Shown: piece after piece, positions 1 to 12,310 of the stretch
Layout: each line of letters starts with the position of its first letter
Numbering within the stretch: the stretch's first letter is position 1
Source: Aurelia coerulea
Lineage: Eukaryota; Cnidaria; Scyphozoa; Semaeostomeae; Ulmaridae
Direction: 5' to 3'
Length of the DNA stretch: 64,000 nt
Assembly: GCA_039566865.1 (NCBI GenBank)
Contig: CM076948.1
Coordinates: 27,589,001-27,653,000 of the forward strand
Position numbers and translations under genes: made by a program
Notes under the pieces: model-generated
What the model was told of the DNA's origin: nothing
The model's database searches: none
Seen by the model: the letters and a program-made list of their open reading frames with translations, nothing else

Positions 1-804
1 TTGATAAGTATCAAACAGTAACCTTTCAAATTCAGGCATTCAATCAGGTTGTTGTGATCTTGATCCTTATCATTAATTGTCAAAGTGCTCTACAGAATTT
101 ATTTCCATACAGATTCAATTGATAAAATGAAGAAAGTCAAAGGAGTATTTGGATATATCCAAAACATTTCAAATCAATTAAAAGAGTAAGAAAAGAACCA
201 TTTTAAGGTATCCAGTTTTTGACAATAGAGATGATTCTTTCTCAAGTAGTGAATTTTTATTTATAAGATAGGTTACACATTCAAACTTCAGATAGCAAGA
301 CATAGACAGATTTGAAAATTACATACCTCACTGTTGAATCTAATGAAGATGACCAAATTTGATTTGAATCTAAAATGGAGAAGACTAGGCCAGTGATGGT
401 TGCATTGTGTCCTAAAGAAAAAGAGAACATTATTATTGCATGTCTCATTTTGCATTGATTTTATTTGCATTAATTGAGTGATATATAAATCAACATTGTT
501 TTTTCACTTTGATGAAATTATATGATATTGCAAGGTCATTGTCAATAGTATCTTTGTGAGCTCCATAAAATTGGAGACTTCTATCTTCTTCAAATCTATC
601 TGTTTCAACATTGTTTTATTTGTTCTGTTTTCGTTGTGAATGATAGGTATTCTGTTATGACAAAACTTTTTGTTCTTTGCATTAATTTCCATTCTGTTTC
701 CTTTATTTCAAGTGACATTAAAAGTACTTTTTGTTCTTTGCACTTTTGAAAATTCATAACATCAAGAGTACTAAATGGATTGGAATGAATCAATATTTGC
801 TTGG
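1..804. other. no gene recognised
   Basis: AT-rich sequence with only short open frames and no similarity to a protein family that I recognise. A short phrase around TTTTTGTTCTTTGCA occurs twice (about 668 and 728), which hints at an old local duplication. Confidence 0.5.
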
Positions 805-1216
805 CAGCCAAAAGATCAAAGTATTTTAGTGATTTTTCTCACGTTCTTACAAGCATTGGAAAAATTGGTAAATTCAAGTTTACAAAAACTTGATGGTTGC
901 AAAATGACTGAAAAAGGCCTAAAATGCTTGATCAAATCATAAAGGACTCCTCGCTCAGAACAACAGAGAAAATGCAATTTCTCATGGGTGAGAGATATCG
1001 TCTGCACATCTATTGCCATGACATTGAAAATCTTTAGTATCTGTTTGAAAATCTATGTCTTATAACTCTTGAGAGAGGTGAAACGCATGTGCGTATTGTT
1101 TTAGGCCTTTTTCTGTCATTTTGCAGCCATGAAATTTTTGTAAAGTTGAATTTACCTACATTTGCAGTGCTCGCAAGAAGACGAGAAAGATCACAAAATA
1201 CTTCGATCTTTTGGCT
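805..1216. repeat. foldback element with ~120-bp inverted arms
   Basis: Left arm about 805-927 is the imperfect reverse complement of right arm about 1100-1216. Shared landmarks are CCAAAAGATC near the outer ends and GAAAAAGGCCTAAAA at the inner ends. The spacer is about 170 bp and unpaired. This is the shape of a non-autonomous foldback transposon or MITE. No target duplication is clear, so the class is unknown. Confidence 0.6.
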
Positions 1217-4200
1217 TTCAACTAGAATTTGAATCATTCAAATCCACAAAGTACTTGTGGTGCTACCAATTTTAGAAAGTGGGAACTTTTTTCTGGCTCA
1301 CCCGGTATAATTAATTCAGAGCAGCTCTATTTTCCTATAATAAGGTAATCTTAGAGAAGAAATATTGTAAATATCATTCATCAAAATATTTTATTTTCCT
1401 TATACAACCAAACAACACGCAAAAAACTTAAAAATTGTTTTTTAAAATCATCAGACTTTGATAAAAAATTGCATCTCTTAAACATTACCTTCTAATACAC
1501 AATGGCTGCAAAAGGAATCTTTTCCATAAACCTTTATTTGATTTTTCTCTGAAACTGGAAAAGAAGTGTTGAAAATGACTATAAATCATAAAACAATAAT
1601 TCCATCTGTTAGAACAATGACATTTGGTATTATGTTGCTTATCCATCAAAATTGCTTCAAAGTTTTTCTGCATCAAAATTTTATCAGAATGTCTTAAAAA
1701 TTTTTTCTCAGTTTTCAGTTAAATTTTCCATACATCAGATAAATTATAATCACAATCAATTGATCACAAATATTTCACTTTCTGCAAGCTGGGATATTGT
1801 ACAATTGAAAGCTAAAAAAAAGAGTACTCTTTATTGTAAAGGACAAAGGCAATTACTGTAATATGTTGAGGGTAAAATGTGAAGAATTGCACAAATGTCA
1901 TTAAAATATAAAGACGCTGCCATTGATTCTTTCATACTGTTTTCTTCTTTCACCAAAGAAAATTGTTTTTATACTTACCAGCAACAGCAAAGAGGTCTGA
2001 ATCCTCCCTGAAGCATAAAAAAAAATACACGATGTTTTTGAATCTGCACAAATTATACCGCATTCATAACAGCTTTAGTAAACGAGGTTAATTTCAGCCA
2101 ATCAACTGCATTTGATTTGTTGGATTGACGAATTAGAATGCAGTAATTTGATACATTTGATAACCTGGTTATAGTTGCAAATTGGTTTAAATGGTGGCCA
2201 GTCTGAATAGGGTATTGCTTTCTGAAAATATTGTCCATATAGAGTCATACTGTCAGCTTTGTAATGAATTTGGGAGAAAATTGAATCTCCAGTTCACCCA
2301 TTCTTGTGAATAAGACCTGATTGCCCAAAGTTAGCTCGATATACAATGTGAAACGAACCTTAGTATTTATCAGTAGAAATTGTTCATGTGTATTTTTCGT
2401 AGCTGTACATTTAATTTTAGTTTAGTTACACGTTCTCTATGTTAATGACTGCGGAGTTGTCATGGTCTCTTGCACTCCGTGGTATCATCCTTGTAGTGTA
2501 GTAAAGTAGCTCGTACGTAGTGCTTTAAGTAGTTTGTTTTTAAAAATTTTATATTGAATAGAAAAAAAAAAGAATTTGGGAGAGTCCGTTTGCCTTTTTG
2601 GAAATCACTGATATTGGGACAAGAGTTATATTTATTACCTACCCTATTTTGTATTCCCGATATTATTCTATTCAATTCATTATGAATTTCAGGCATCAGT
2701 TGAAGTAAATCAGGACATGACAAGTTTATCAAAAACATTCAAATACAATTTTTACGGTATGACGTATTCATGATGTCGGATTTCAGTCACACGCAAAATA
2801 GAAACCAGTTTTTGCAAAACAGCCTAATTTGTCGCCCGTTAAATCGTATAGAAGTTTCTTATATGATGGTACCATGCTTCAAAAAATCAGCCTGAGGTTT
2901 CTTAAAAAGTGGTTTCTATTGGCAGTTTCCTATCTTATATTTACTTTTAGGCCTACTATTATTATGATGCCATCTTTGACATCACCAAACAAACTGACAC
3001 AAAATATCACTCCCGTCATATTTACCTGCATTTTTCTTGATCAGCAAAAAGGAGAACATATGTTGGCTCTGTTTGTAGCGATAATGCAGCAGCTCTTGCA
3101 AGTCTCAAAGGTTGCAGTGAAGCAGCCATTTGTCTACCTTTTTCAATTTGTGCAAACCTCTCTTTGAACTCTAATCAGAGAGAGGCAATTTCATAAAAGC
3201 TCCCCCGCAACAATCAAATCTGTCAAATGCCCCGCAGGCCTAAAAATAATGATATCCATCACCCCCTTTACCCCTTTCATTCAACTCACTTTTGTCTTGC
3301 AGCAGCTAAATAAAAAAACTTGAATCAATGAACTGAACTGGATTGTGCTAAAGATTCCCTTAGAAACAAGCATAACTCCTCAATACCTAGAGATATTTTC
3401 ACCAGAATCCAATCTTTTATAATCTAACATCTTCTGGACAGTAGATTTCTTAAAAAAATTCGGGAAATTTCAAGCAGTTTTATCCTAGCTGCGTTTTATG
3501 AAGGTAGATAAAATTGAGAAAAATCTATACAGTTTTCTTTTGTCCTCTTTGCTCACACTTATTTTTCATAAGAAACTAAGAATTTGGGCCAGTACTGGAA
3601 GTTTCTTAAAATTATCTTGCTCAGAGTTTCTTATCAGTTTCTTAGAGGTTTCATAACAAATCTACATGTTCACTACCTGTGCCCTCGTGAACATTTCAAA
3701 ACACGGTTTTTTAAGCATTTGCAATGTTTAGACATCACTCAAGTACCTTCGAGAAATATGATACAGGAAACAAGTTAAAATAAAGTAAAAGTGTGTCAAG
3801 GATTTCCTTTATCAAAATAAATAGTTTCTTAACTTGTATTTTCTCAGTACTGGAGTTTCTCAAATTGTTGGCGATCTGAGAGTTGAGTTTCTTAAGGGCA
3901 GTTTCTTATAAAAGAAAATACGCATATTTCTTCTTATGAAAGAAAATATGTTTTTGGAGTTTCGAAGCCGCTTGAAACTGAAACTGTAGGTAGGTAGGAA
4001 GGAAACAGACTTGAAACTGGATGAAAATGTTTTGAAAACAAATCATCACCAATTTGCAAAACTTCCGTCTTCCCACGTTTGAAACTCAGGTGACTATGCA
4101 AGAAGTATACCAGGCTTCATGCAAATGCAAGCAGGGGCTTTCCATTCATACGTTTCATCTTTCACACCAGGCTGTTCACACTTAGTATTTCCAGAGGGCC

Positions 4201-4785
4201 TCCTATCAAGTGATGTTGTGGAGGTAGTGTATTTGCATTTAAATAAATAAATGAGTGATGACAAATTTTTTATATTTGTTGAGAATATACTATTTCGTTC
4301 AGCCTATGGTCCAGCTGTGAGCAATCTCCTTCAAGAGAAAAGACGTGAACAAGATTAGATAGGGGTGGGTTCGAAATTTTGTCTAAAATTTAGAATTATT
4401 TTTTGAAGATATATTCAGTTATTCTTTACATTTTAAAAGGGATTGCAAGTTGCAAAAAATGCGCCATGGAGCATGATTACCCGTTATCCAACCCCTAGAT
4501 CCTCGAGAGAAAGGTATATGTGAGTCATTTTCCAATCGAGGGTCACTTTTCCATCAAGGGTCACTTTTCCATATCATTTTCTGGCCTTTTCTTTCTGGAT
4601 CTCTAGAGGGAAAAAAGACACACACAGTCGAAACCTGGTGATCCAAGAACCTACAGGCTGAAATTGTCCAAGTAGACCCCCATTTTATAAGAGCCAATCC
4701 ATTGTTTTTATTGTCTAAGAACCCAGCCTGACTTGCAAAATTGTAGGTTCTTCAACGCAGGGTTTTACTGCAGGGTACCTGACTC
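1217..4785. other. non-coding, with a GTTTCTTA motif cluster
   Basis: No conserved coding region seen. The longest open frame (2829-3167, +, 112 codons) resembles nothing I know. The octamer GTTTCTTA occurs eight times between 2854 and 3908, far more than chance would suggest, and CAGTACTGGA precedes two related copies (about 3590 and 3845). A phrase like CTCACCCGGTATA near 1297-1311 matches the ends of the foldback element at 37708-38953. Confidence 0.5.
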
Positions 4786-6959
4786 CAGTGGCGTAGCCAG
4801 GGTCCTGCTTTTGGGGGGGCAAGATGCGAGCGAAGCGAGCAAAAATGGGGGTCCGGGGGCTTGCCCCCGGAAAAATTTTTTGGGGGCCACGCCCTTTAGA
4901 ATGCTGGAAACACCCTCTTTTAGACAAAGCCACCCAGAATCGAAGAATAAAAAGACCAAGTTCATTAAAGTTGCAGATGAAAATTTAGCTACTTGGAGTT
5001 GCCTACTCCCAGGACAAAAACAAGAATATGCCTGAACAATACGAGCAGATGAAATAGGTTCATTAAAAGTTTCAATGCCACTTTAACCCTATCTCACCTG
5101 GGGGGGGTGGATTCCACCCCCCCCAAACCCCCCCCCCCCCCAACCAAACTTTTATTCGCCTATGCTAGAATATGCAATGCAGTATGCCAAGACTCCGCTA
5201 CTTTGACTTTATATCTATACTGTATCGAATGATGAAAATTTCAAGATGCTAAATATAGCCTCATAACCATGGCAAACCAATGTTTTATTGTGTAGTCAAC
5301 AAAATTTGTATACTTTTTTTATAATTGTTGCAAATTTTAATCCCAAATATATGCAAAATTATACTTACACATGTATTTGATGATATCCAACTCAATTTGA
5401 AGCAAAAGATTTCAATTTAGTGCCTCATTTCATTGTTTCAATCATGTTGGTAACAATCATGATAATCATAACTTAAAATCTTCTTATTGTCATAGCAACG
5501 AGAACAATAGAGATAATTTGATTTAATCATGTGATTTTGATTGTTTGCATCAAAGTATATATATTTACCAATTCTAAAGATTGTAGCTACTACGATAGTG
5601 AAGAAAAAGAGGGGGGGTGGAATCCACCCCCCCTCAGGTATTGACCGCTTCAAAACGCCCAGGTGAGATAGGGTTAAAAAGCAATCAATGACAGCTTCCC
5701 ATCTTCTTTTAGTCTTATTTAAATTCTAATCAAAATTTTGGTAGTTTAGAAACTCTAATGCTATAGCTAACATCAGAATACCCATATCATGCGTGGTAGA
5801 TTGATTGGAACACTTGTGAGCAGAAGGGTTGATTGACCCATCGAGGGCTCACGAAGAATGCTAAGGGTTTGGACCCATGAAGAAGGTTTTATACCATCGT
5901 TTGCCAACTTCAATTTTTATTCGTCTGTCGTCTTGAAACTCTTATCAAAACGCTAGAAAAACAGCAAATGCTCGTGCAATCGAATGGTGACGTTTAATGA
6001 GCATAAGAAACATAAAGAGAATGCAGCGGTGTGGCCAGGATAAATAAAGTGGGGGGCACTACAACGAGGGGGCCTGGGGCCACGCACTTTTCTTTGGCTT
6101 AGAATGCATCTTCCAATAGCCTGCTTGCCTTTAGCGACAAGGAAACCTTGATCGTTTCGTGGCAGTTATTGTATGAATCAGAACACGAGAAAAATTTTTG
6201 AAAAAAGATCCTTTACTTTGGCTTAGAATGCGTCTCCCAATATCATACTTGCCAGTGCCAAGATTTGACATTTATCGGAAAATTCTTTACCAACCTATAC
6301 CCAGCTATTTTCTCTTCGGTTTTAGATGAAATTTTTGAGAAGCACACATTGACTTTCAGGGCATTTTCGAAAAGAGGGGCACTGTCGATAAAAATTGAGG
6401 AAGGCATAAGTAAATGCTAGATGCATCTGGGAGTGTAGAAATCGCGATGAAGTAGACCCGAAGTAGACAAGTGGCAGCATAGACATAGAAGTGCGAGCGA
6501 AGCGAGCAGAAATTTCTGAGAAGCACTTAATTTGATTTATATTCTTTCCCAAACAGGTGCAATACACATATACAGTTAAAGGGGCACCTAAGTTGGGTTC
6601 ATTGATTCTAATAAAGCTGCAATGCCTGGACGTGATAACAAGCCAAGCGGTAGTAAGATGTTATACGAGACATACTATGATACTATGACAGATGTTTGGA
6701 ATTGCGAGCGAAGCGAGCAAAAAATTTTGCCATCCCTGTTGACTAAATGATGCGAAGATGCCATTTATTAGTTAAAGGATTGACTTCCTTTTCCCCTTTT
6801 GACATTCACAAACAGCGCTGCGACAACTGTTGGAGGTAAATACAACTTACCCCCCCCCCTTCAGTTTCTCAACGGATTTGGAAGAATCTCGAAAACCACC
6901 TTTGGCGATGATTGGGGGGGCGGCCGCCCCCCCTTGCCCCCCCCCTGGCTACGCTACTG
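4786..6959. mobile_element. hAT-type non-autonomous element (2.17 kb)
   Basis: The ends are inverted: CAGTGGCGTAGCCAGG on the left and CCTGGCTACGCTACTG on the right. The 8-bp flanks, CCTGACTC and CCAGACTC, match at 7 of 8 bases, as expected for a hAT target duplication. Subterminal G/C homopolymer runs and the motif GCGAGCGAAGCGAGC (about 4826, 6485, 6705) sit inside. No transposase frame survives. A second, TTAA-flanked element is nested at 5087-5673. The subterminal part near 4845-4905 resembles the right end of the element at 35953-36647, so the two are probably one family. Confidence 0.75.
5087..5673. mobile_element. TTAA-flanked element nested in a hAT element
   Basis: TTAA stands on both sides (5083-5086 and 5674-5677). 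The ends begin CCCTATCTCACCTGGG and close with CCCAGGTGAGATAGGG, a perfect 16-bp inverted repeat. Inside each end are paired G-run/C-run hairpins around a GTGGATTCCAC-type core. TTAA target sites and CCC-starting ends are typical of piggyBac-class elements. No transposase is present, so it is a MITE. Confidence 0.75.
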
Positions 6960-8255
6960 CCAGACTCTCTAACAAAAATATTTGTTACTCAACTCCATAG
7001 AAATAGCTCAACTCCACAACTCCTATCTATTTATGATATGACCATGTGACCCCCTGGATTGAATGGAATGTTGTGAGTCACTTTGCAAAGCAATGATTTC
7101 TTTATTTCAAACGTATCCTATGTTTTTATTTCATACGCACGAAGAAGAAAGGCAAGAAGTCGTTTCAATGTATCTTATATCATCATCAAATAAATAATGA
7201 AATAGTTATACACAACGCAAGGATTTAATCAAAGCATTTTGCGATCAATGATAAAAGATTCTATCCATGCATGCTGATCATTCGATTTGTATTGTACCGC
7301 AAGTGTGACAGTCAGTAGGCCTACCACTTTGACGCCCTTCTTATATTCAATCTAATGGATTATAAATGGATTAAAGGCAAGAAAAGAACTGTTTATCATA
7401 AAGCTGATGGACTTTCATTTCTGCTGCCTGCTGCCTGGTTTTTGATTTCATCTGCGTTTGGTCAATGTTGATTGCTCTTTTCGTCGTGTTTCCGGACAAC
7501 TCCCAGCATCTCTAAAAAAGTACAAGGAACTGCCTGCTTGTTCTCTCCTGCAACGAATCAATATGGTATGCCTCATTATTATTTTCCTTGTATTAAACCC
7601 TTCAAATCAATACTAAATTACATAGTCCTAGCTATAAGGATATGAAATTGTCGATTTAGACCTGCAGATTAGATTTTATTAAAACTGGATTTGTTATGAT
7701 ATAAAAGGAGATGGAATGAAATGTTTGCAAATGGCGGGCGTTTGTGATCATGAGCCCCTTTCCCAACAACGAACAAAGATGGCAGTAGTTGCTGTAAAGG
7801 TACGTCTTATTTTGATTTGTAAGGTTTATTTGATGGAGGAGAAGGTAAGGGAAATGATGCTTGATTTTATGTCAATTTTTACTTGCAATTTTACGCAGGT
7901 GTTTGGTTGTTGGAACGTTCATTACAATAGATGGAGAGGTTAGAGGGGACGTGGAGGCCGTGGACAGTCTTGCAGGGGAGGGGGTAAACTGTTGACATCC
8001 ATAACTGTCGTCACCCGAAAAGACAAAGCTTTGCTGAAGAAAAGAATAGATTTATGATTTCACACATCTGAGAGCCTCAATCAAATCAAAATAAATAGAG
8101 AGAGAGAGCAAAATGTTATATTGTCCGCTGCGTAAGGTGTGAATTGAGGCTGTATCATTATTTGTTTTATACATTGCCCTTGCTAGACGACTTTCCCCAA
8201 GTCTATTTCGTCAAAAAAAAATTGAAGGGAAGAGCGAAAAGCGAAAAATTTGTAG
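6960..8255. other. no conserved gene; possible alternative first exons
   Basis: No protein family recognised. Two ATG codons are followed at once, or after a few codons, by good splice donors in phase 0: one at 7563 (ATG then GTATGC) and one at 7780 encoding MAVVAVK before GTACGT. They could be 5' exons of the downstream Cas gene, but short ATG-to-donor runs also arise by chance. Confidence 0.25.
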
Positions 8256-8561
8256 TACCACCAACTCAGAATCGAAACTGGCAGACACCAAAAACTAGAA
8301 GTATCAAAACGAACATGCGACATGTGTAAGTCTGGCAACGTGGAAAACGAAATTCATTTCCTGATTGAATGCGAAATATATCGCGACCTAAGACATACTT
8401 TCCTCGGACCTAATTTAAACAGGATGCTAACAGTGACACAAGTAGAGCACACATTCATTGATATATTGTCATCCCAAGATATCAGCAAGCAGAAAAACCT
8501 CGCACAATTCTTGCAACAAGCAGCAGAACTCAGAACAAAAACTCTAAACATGAAGCCATAA
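8256..8561 (+). mobile_element. LINE 3' tail (RT ORF C-terminus fragment)
   Basis: The frame from TAC at 8256 reads YHQLRIETGRH, then RTCDMCKSGNVENEIHFL and ECEIYRDLR. This C-x2-C...E-x-HF...C-x3-Y pattern is the familiar C-terminal zinc-knuckle tail of non-LTR retrotransposon ORF2. It ends at a stop at 8559-8561. Only the tail is present: a stop lies directly upstream and there is no reverse transcriptase core, so this is a 5'-truncated insertion. Confidence 0.75.
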
Positions 8562-9119
8562 AATGTCCACTCGTAAAAACACACCAAAACCGAGTATGTT
8601 GCCATAACCCACGAAAATAATTCGTTTTATTATACTTTTCTATTACACGATATTCCGTTACTGTTTTCTCACTGTAATATTCTATCGTAGTTTGTTATAA
8701 TTGTATTTTTTAAAATTATGTTCTGTTTAGGCCGTATACAATGTAGTATTGTATTGCGCTTTATATAAAATGAAAAAAAAATGAAAAGTATACTTTTGGA
8801 TAGACTTATTAAAGTTGAGGAAATAGATTTGGGCAAGTCTAAATGGAGTCTACAAAGTTTGCAATGTCCACAATAGCTGAAGAAATCAGAGAATGATGGT
8901 TGGTTGATCCAATTCCAGGTCTTTAATTTTTGATAGAGGAAATTAACAGGTAAATTCCATGTTGATGACATTTTGATGTGGGAAAATCCATGGCTAATTA
9001 GTAAAACTAAGAAGTTTGTTTGTAACTGTTTGTAATCAGTGGTCTTAATTTGTAATAACTAGTAACTTCAGGGAATATACAGAAAATAGAAGTTACATAA
9101 ATAATGCATAAAAGATCCA
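8562..9119. other. no gene recognised
   Basis: AT-rich sequence, the start of which may be the 3' untranslated part of the truncated LINE. Nothing else is supported. Confidence 0.4.
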
Positions 9120-9406
9120 TCCTGTACAAAAATACAAGGCTAAACTTGGCCTTGTACAGGCCAAGTTTTAGCCTTGTAGAGGGGATTATGACCTTGTTAT
9201 GACCTTGTACTAACCTTGGAAGAAAATTACAAGGCTATCAGTAAGATTCCAAGTTGCAACCAGTCTAACACAAGGTTTCCACAAGGCTTCTACAAGGCTA
9301 ATTAGCATTTTTTGAGCCATTTACAAGGTTACCTATAACAAGGTTACAAGGCCATAACTACAAGGCTTGTACATGGCTATTACATGGCCTTGTATTTTCG
9401 TACAGG
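9120..9406. mobile_element. CAAGG-rich element with inverted ends
   Basis: The ends match as inverted repeats: TCCTGTACAAAAATACAAGG on the left and CCTTGTATTTTCGTACAGGA on the right, with one mismatch. The 287-bp interior is saturated with CAAGG and its complement CCTTG, about 15 copies at irregular spacing. No target duplication is obvious. It is probably a MITE whose subterminal repeats fill the whole element. Confidence 0.6.
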
Positions 9407-11208
9407 ATAGCACTGTGATCCAGCAAAAGGAAGAAAATACAAAATATCGCAAAATTCAAATTTAATAAAAATCATCATAATGATACATGGTCTTAAAGAG
9501 GATATCTTAAGGATTAAAACAAAGCAAAAAGTAGACTTTTGTGATTTCTGAGTCCAGAGATAATTGCTATCAAAGTTGGATGAAATTGACATTGTTTACT
9601 TTTCATGTAATTTTTGGTCGATTTCTACAGAATGCTCGTTACAACAACAAATTCATTTACTAATATCTTTGCCCAGGGTTATCCGATTTTAGCTCTGTTT
9701 TTTTTAATTGATAGAACTACATGTCAGCTTACAGGAGAGTCGCTCATTGCTTCTTCTGGAACCCAATTTTTTGTTTTCTTGTTATTTTTCTGAAATGCGC
9801 TTATTTTCCTGAAATGGACACCAAAAATGCGTAAGTGGAAATTAAAAGTACAAAATGAAAAAATTAAGGCAAAATATGTCTACCAAACCTAGATTTTATG
9901 ACAGCAGCACATTTCAGCAGATAGTCTGCCAAAGCAATCACCCAGGATCGTGCAGGGAGAAAAATTATGTTATTTTGAAGGTGGCCACTACTACTTTTTC
10001 ACTGTTTTGAATCCCCCATTATTTTCATGTGCACCTTCAGACAAATGCAAATCCTGTAACTCATGCTTAAGATGTACCATTCTGAAAAATCACAGTGTGA
10101 AGAAAATTAATTGTGAAATGTTCATGAAGACTTTGGAAATCCCCCCCCCCCCCCCCCCCCAATGATGTAAGCAAATGATTTAAAGGAACTTTTAGGATTC
10201 TCCCAAGAAATTTTTTCGAATTCTTTGTTTCATATGAAAGATATGCGTGGAAGAACTTTTCTTCAGACCTTGAGACCTTGATCTGCACACATTAACATGA
10301 CAACAATTTTTAAAGATTTTCCAGAATTCTACAAATTATGACAAGAAGTCCTGATCAAATTTAAAGACACTGTAAGAATTGTTAAAAAACTAAAGAGAGT
10401 TCTCAGGCAGAAAAACCTAGTTTATGTGCACAAGGCCTCTTCTGTACTGGAGATAGAACTTTGTCCCTCTTTGCGATGGCTTATGTGAAATGTAACAAAT
10501 TTTATGGCAAAATTGCAACAAAATATCAATTTGATGGTTGGTGACAACCCCCTGGCTAATTAAGTCATCATGGTTGGTTGCTAATATGTGGTCATAGTGT
10601 CTTTCAGCTAATGGGAAAATTTTCCACCTCAACATGAACAGGGTTTGCCAAATGGCCTATTATCATCTTTATCAACCACTTGCTATACCACCAGAAGAAA
10701 TCACAGCCTCTTCTTGAAAATCTGCTCAAACTGCTTTAAAGTCACATGCAGATAAGGTTTGAATATAATGGGCCTAAACCATAAGAATTTTCAGATGCAT
10801 TAGAAAGGGCTATCCATTGATACAGCATTAATTCTGGGTGGCAAGTTTGATTTGCAGTTGTCCTCAAGGAACTTGAGTGTATATGCTGAAAATAGTCAGT
10901 TGAGCAGGATTACTGAATTCCGAATATATCTTCCAAATCTTGTTAATTTTTTCAATCTGTTTTTGTTCACTGTGGTTGAAGTTGGTTCAATTTCCTCGAT
11001 GATACAAAACTGCAAGAACAGTTTGAATATCCACTTTCATATAATTTTTTGTCCCTTCTCTCTCTCTTTCTCGTTTTTCCAAATGGATGACTGATATCTC
11101 CTTTGCTAGGATGTATTTTTTTTTTGACTCACTGAGAAAGGTCTGTGAAGCTGATAGGTTTCTTGTGCAGTGTTACCTTGTTGTCATGGTGCAAGGGGTT
11201 GTTTTGGG
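9407..11208. other. non-coding; 20-base poly-C run
   Basis: No conserved gene. A run of 20 C residues lies at 10141-10160. Open frames here are short and unlike any family I know. Confidence 0.5.
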
Positions 11209-11352
11209 CGAGGGGCATTTCACTCCCAACAAATCTCGTACACCTTTGGAAAAAATCCTTTTGTTTCAAGAAAAATCCTTCAAAAATCCGTAAAAATCCT
11301 TTTGTTCTGAAAAAATCTCGTACGCTTTTTCGAATGAGTGAAATGCCCCTCG
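11209..11352. mobile_element. 144-bp hAT-type MITE
   Basis: It is bounded by a perfect 17-bp inverted repeat, CGAGGGGCATTTCACTC and its complement. The 8-bp flank GTTTTGGG stands on both sides (11201-11208 and 11353-11360). The interior repeats the phrase AAAAATCCTTTTGTT. The 8-bp duplication points to hAT-type transposition. Confidence 0.8.
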
Positions 11353-11432
11353 GTTTTGGGAGTGATGGAGCTATGCAGTCGATATGGTGATAGAAAAAAT
11401 GCATGATATTTAGGAGCTAAGACGCTTTGAAG

Positions 11433-11741
11433 CAGGGGCGGATCCAGCCTGAAGTTGAAGGGGGGCAACTTGCAAAGAGGGCGCCAAGAATAAGGTAGGA
11501 AATGAGCGCGCCGAAGGCGCGCGAAAATTTTTTTGCCGTGTTTTAAAGAAAATTCTTTGATTCATTACAAAATAAGGCCTTGATTTATGTGTTTCCCCCA
11601 TATTTAAATCGAATCAGTTAGAAAATTGTGCGTTAGAGTCAGGATGAGGGGCGCTTTTCTCGCCGAAATAGGGGCGCCAAGCTGAGTTTTCATCGTGAAG
11701 GGGGGGCAATTGCCCCCACTTCCCCCGTAAATCCGCCACTG
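11433..11741. mobile_element. 309-bp hAT-type MITE
   Basis: The ends are CAGGGGCGGATCCAG and the imperfect inverse GTAAATCCGCCACTG. The 8-bp duplication CTTTGAAG flanks it perfectly (11425-11432 and 11742-11749). Inside are G-rich runs and the hairpin GCGCGCCGAAGGCGCGC followed by an A/T run, comparable in layout to the GCGAGC motifs of the 4786-6959 element. Confidence 0.85.
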
Positions 11742-11749
11742 CTTTGAAG

Positions 11750-12183
11750 TTGGGCACCTTTTCGTTATGAGTTGTCCTTTCATGTATGTGCTTTGATTTC
11801 GGCAACCAGCAATTTTTTCATGCTTTGAGCATGATAGAAGACTGTTTATTTGTCCATGATGTCTTGAATGTGAAGAAACGTAATTGCAGCAGTGTTAGAG
11901 ACCACATCGACTGTTCATTCATTTAAAAGAATAAGAAACAAATTAAGAAATTATTAGTACTAAATGCGAAAATGTTTTAAGAAACTTTTTGGTTTGCGGT
12001 CTGTACATAATGCCAGTCATAACAAATTGCCAATGTGATCAAGACTACTTAGTATATTTTCAAAGCTTTTTGCGTAATGCTACAAGCCTATATTATCACA
12101 GGTGCCATTATGTGAGCAGGCTATTAGCTCGGGGGGGTAACTTAATAGGTTTGAGGTACGGGGACGTGCCATTATTTAGGGGT
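11750..12183. other. no gene recognised
   Basis: Short open frames only. Near 12132 a G run begins a repeat-like patch that leads into the tandem repeat at 12184. Confidence 0.4.
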
Positions 12184-12310
12184 ACCTTTTTTCTGAAAAG
12201 TGCGGAATTATGGGTATCATTTTCATAAGTATGTGCGGAATTATGGGTACCATTTGAAGAAACATGCAGACTTTTGGGTATCATTCTGAAGAAATATTGC
12301 AGAATTATTA
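12184..12310. repeat. degenerate tandem repeat (~37-40 bp unit)
   Basis: Three to four diverged units carry the phrase TGCGGAATTATGGGTA or close variants, followed by TCATTTT and an A-rich spacer. The G-run to the left and the C-run near 12374 suggest that the repeat lies inside a decayed G/C-ended transposon, but I could not define its ends. Confidence 0.5.

Noticed and set aside
2829..3167. 112-codon + strand open frame
   Set aside because: No family resemblance and composition like the surrounding sequence; a faint RNase-H-like phrase in another frame was too weak.
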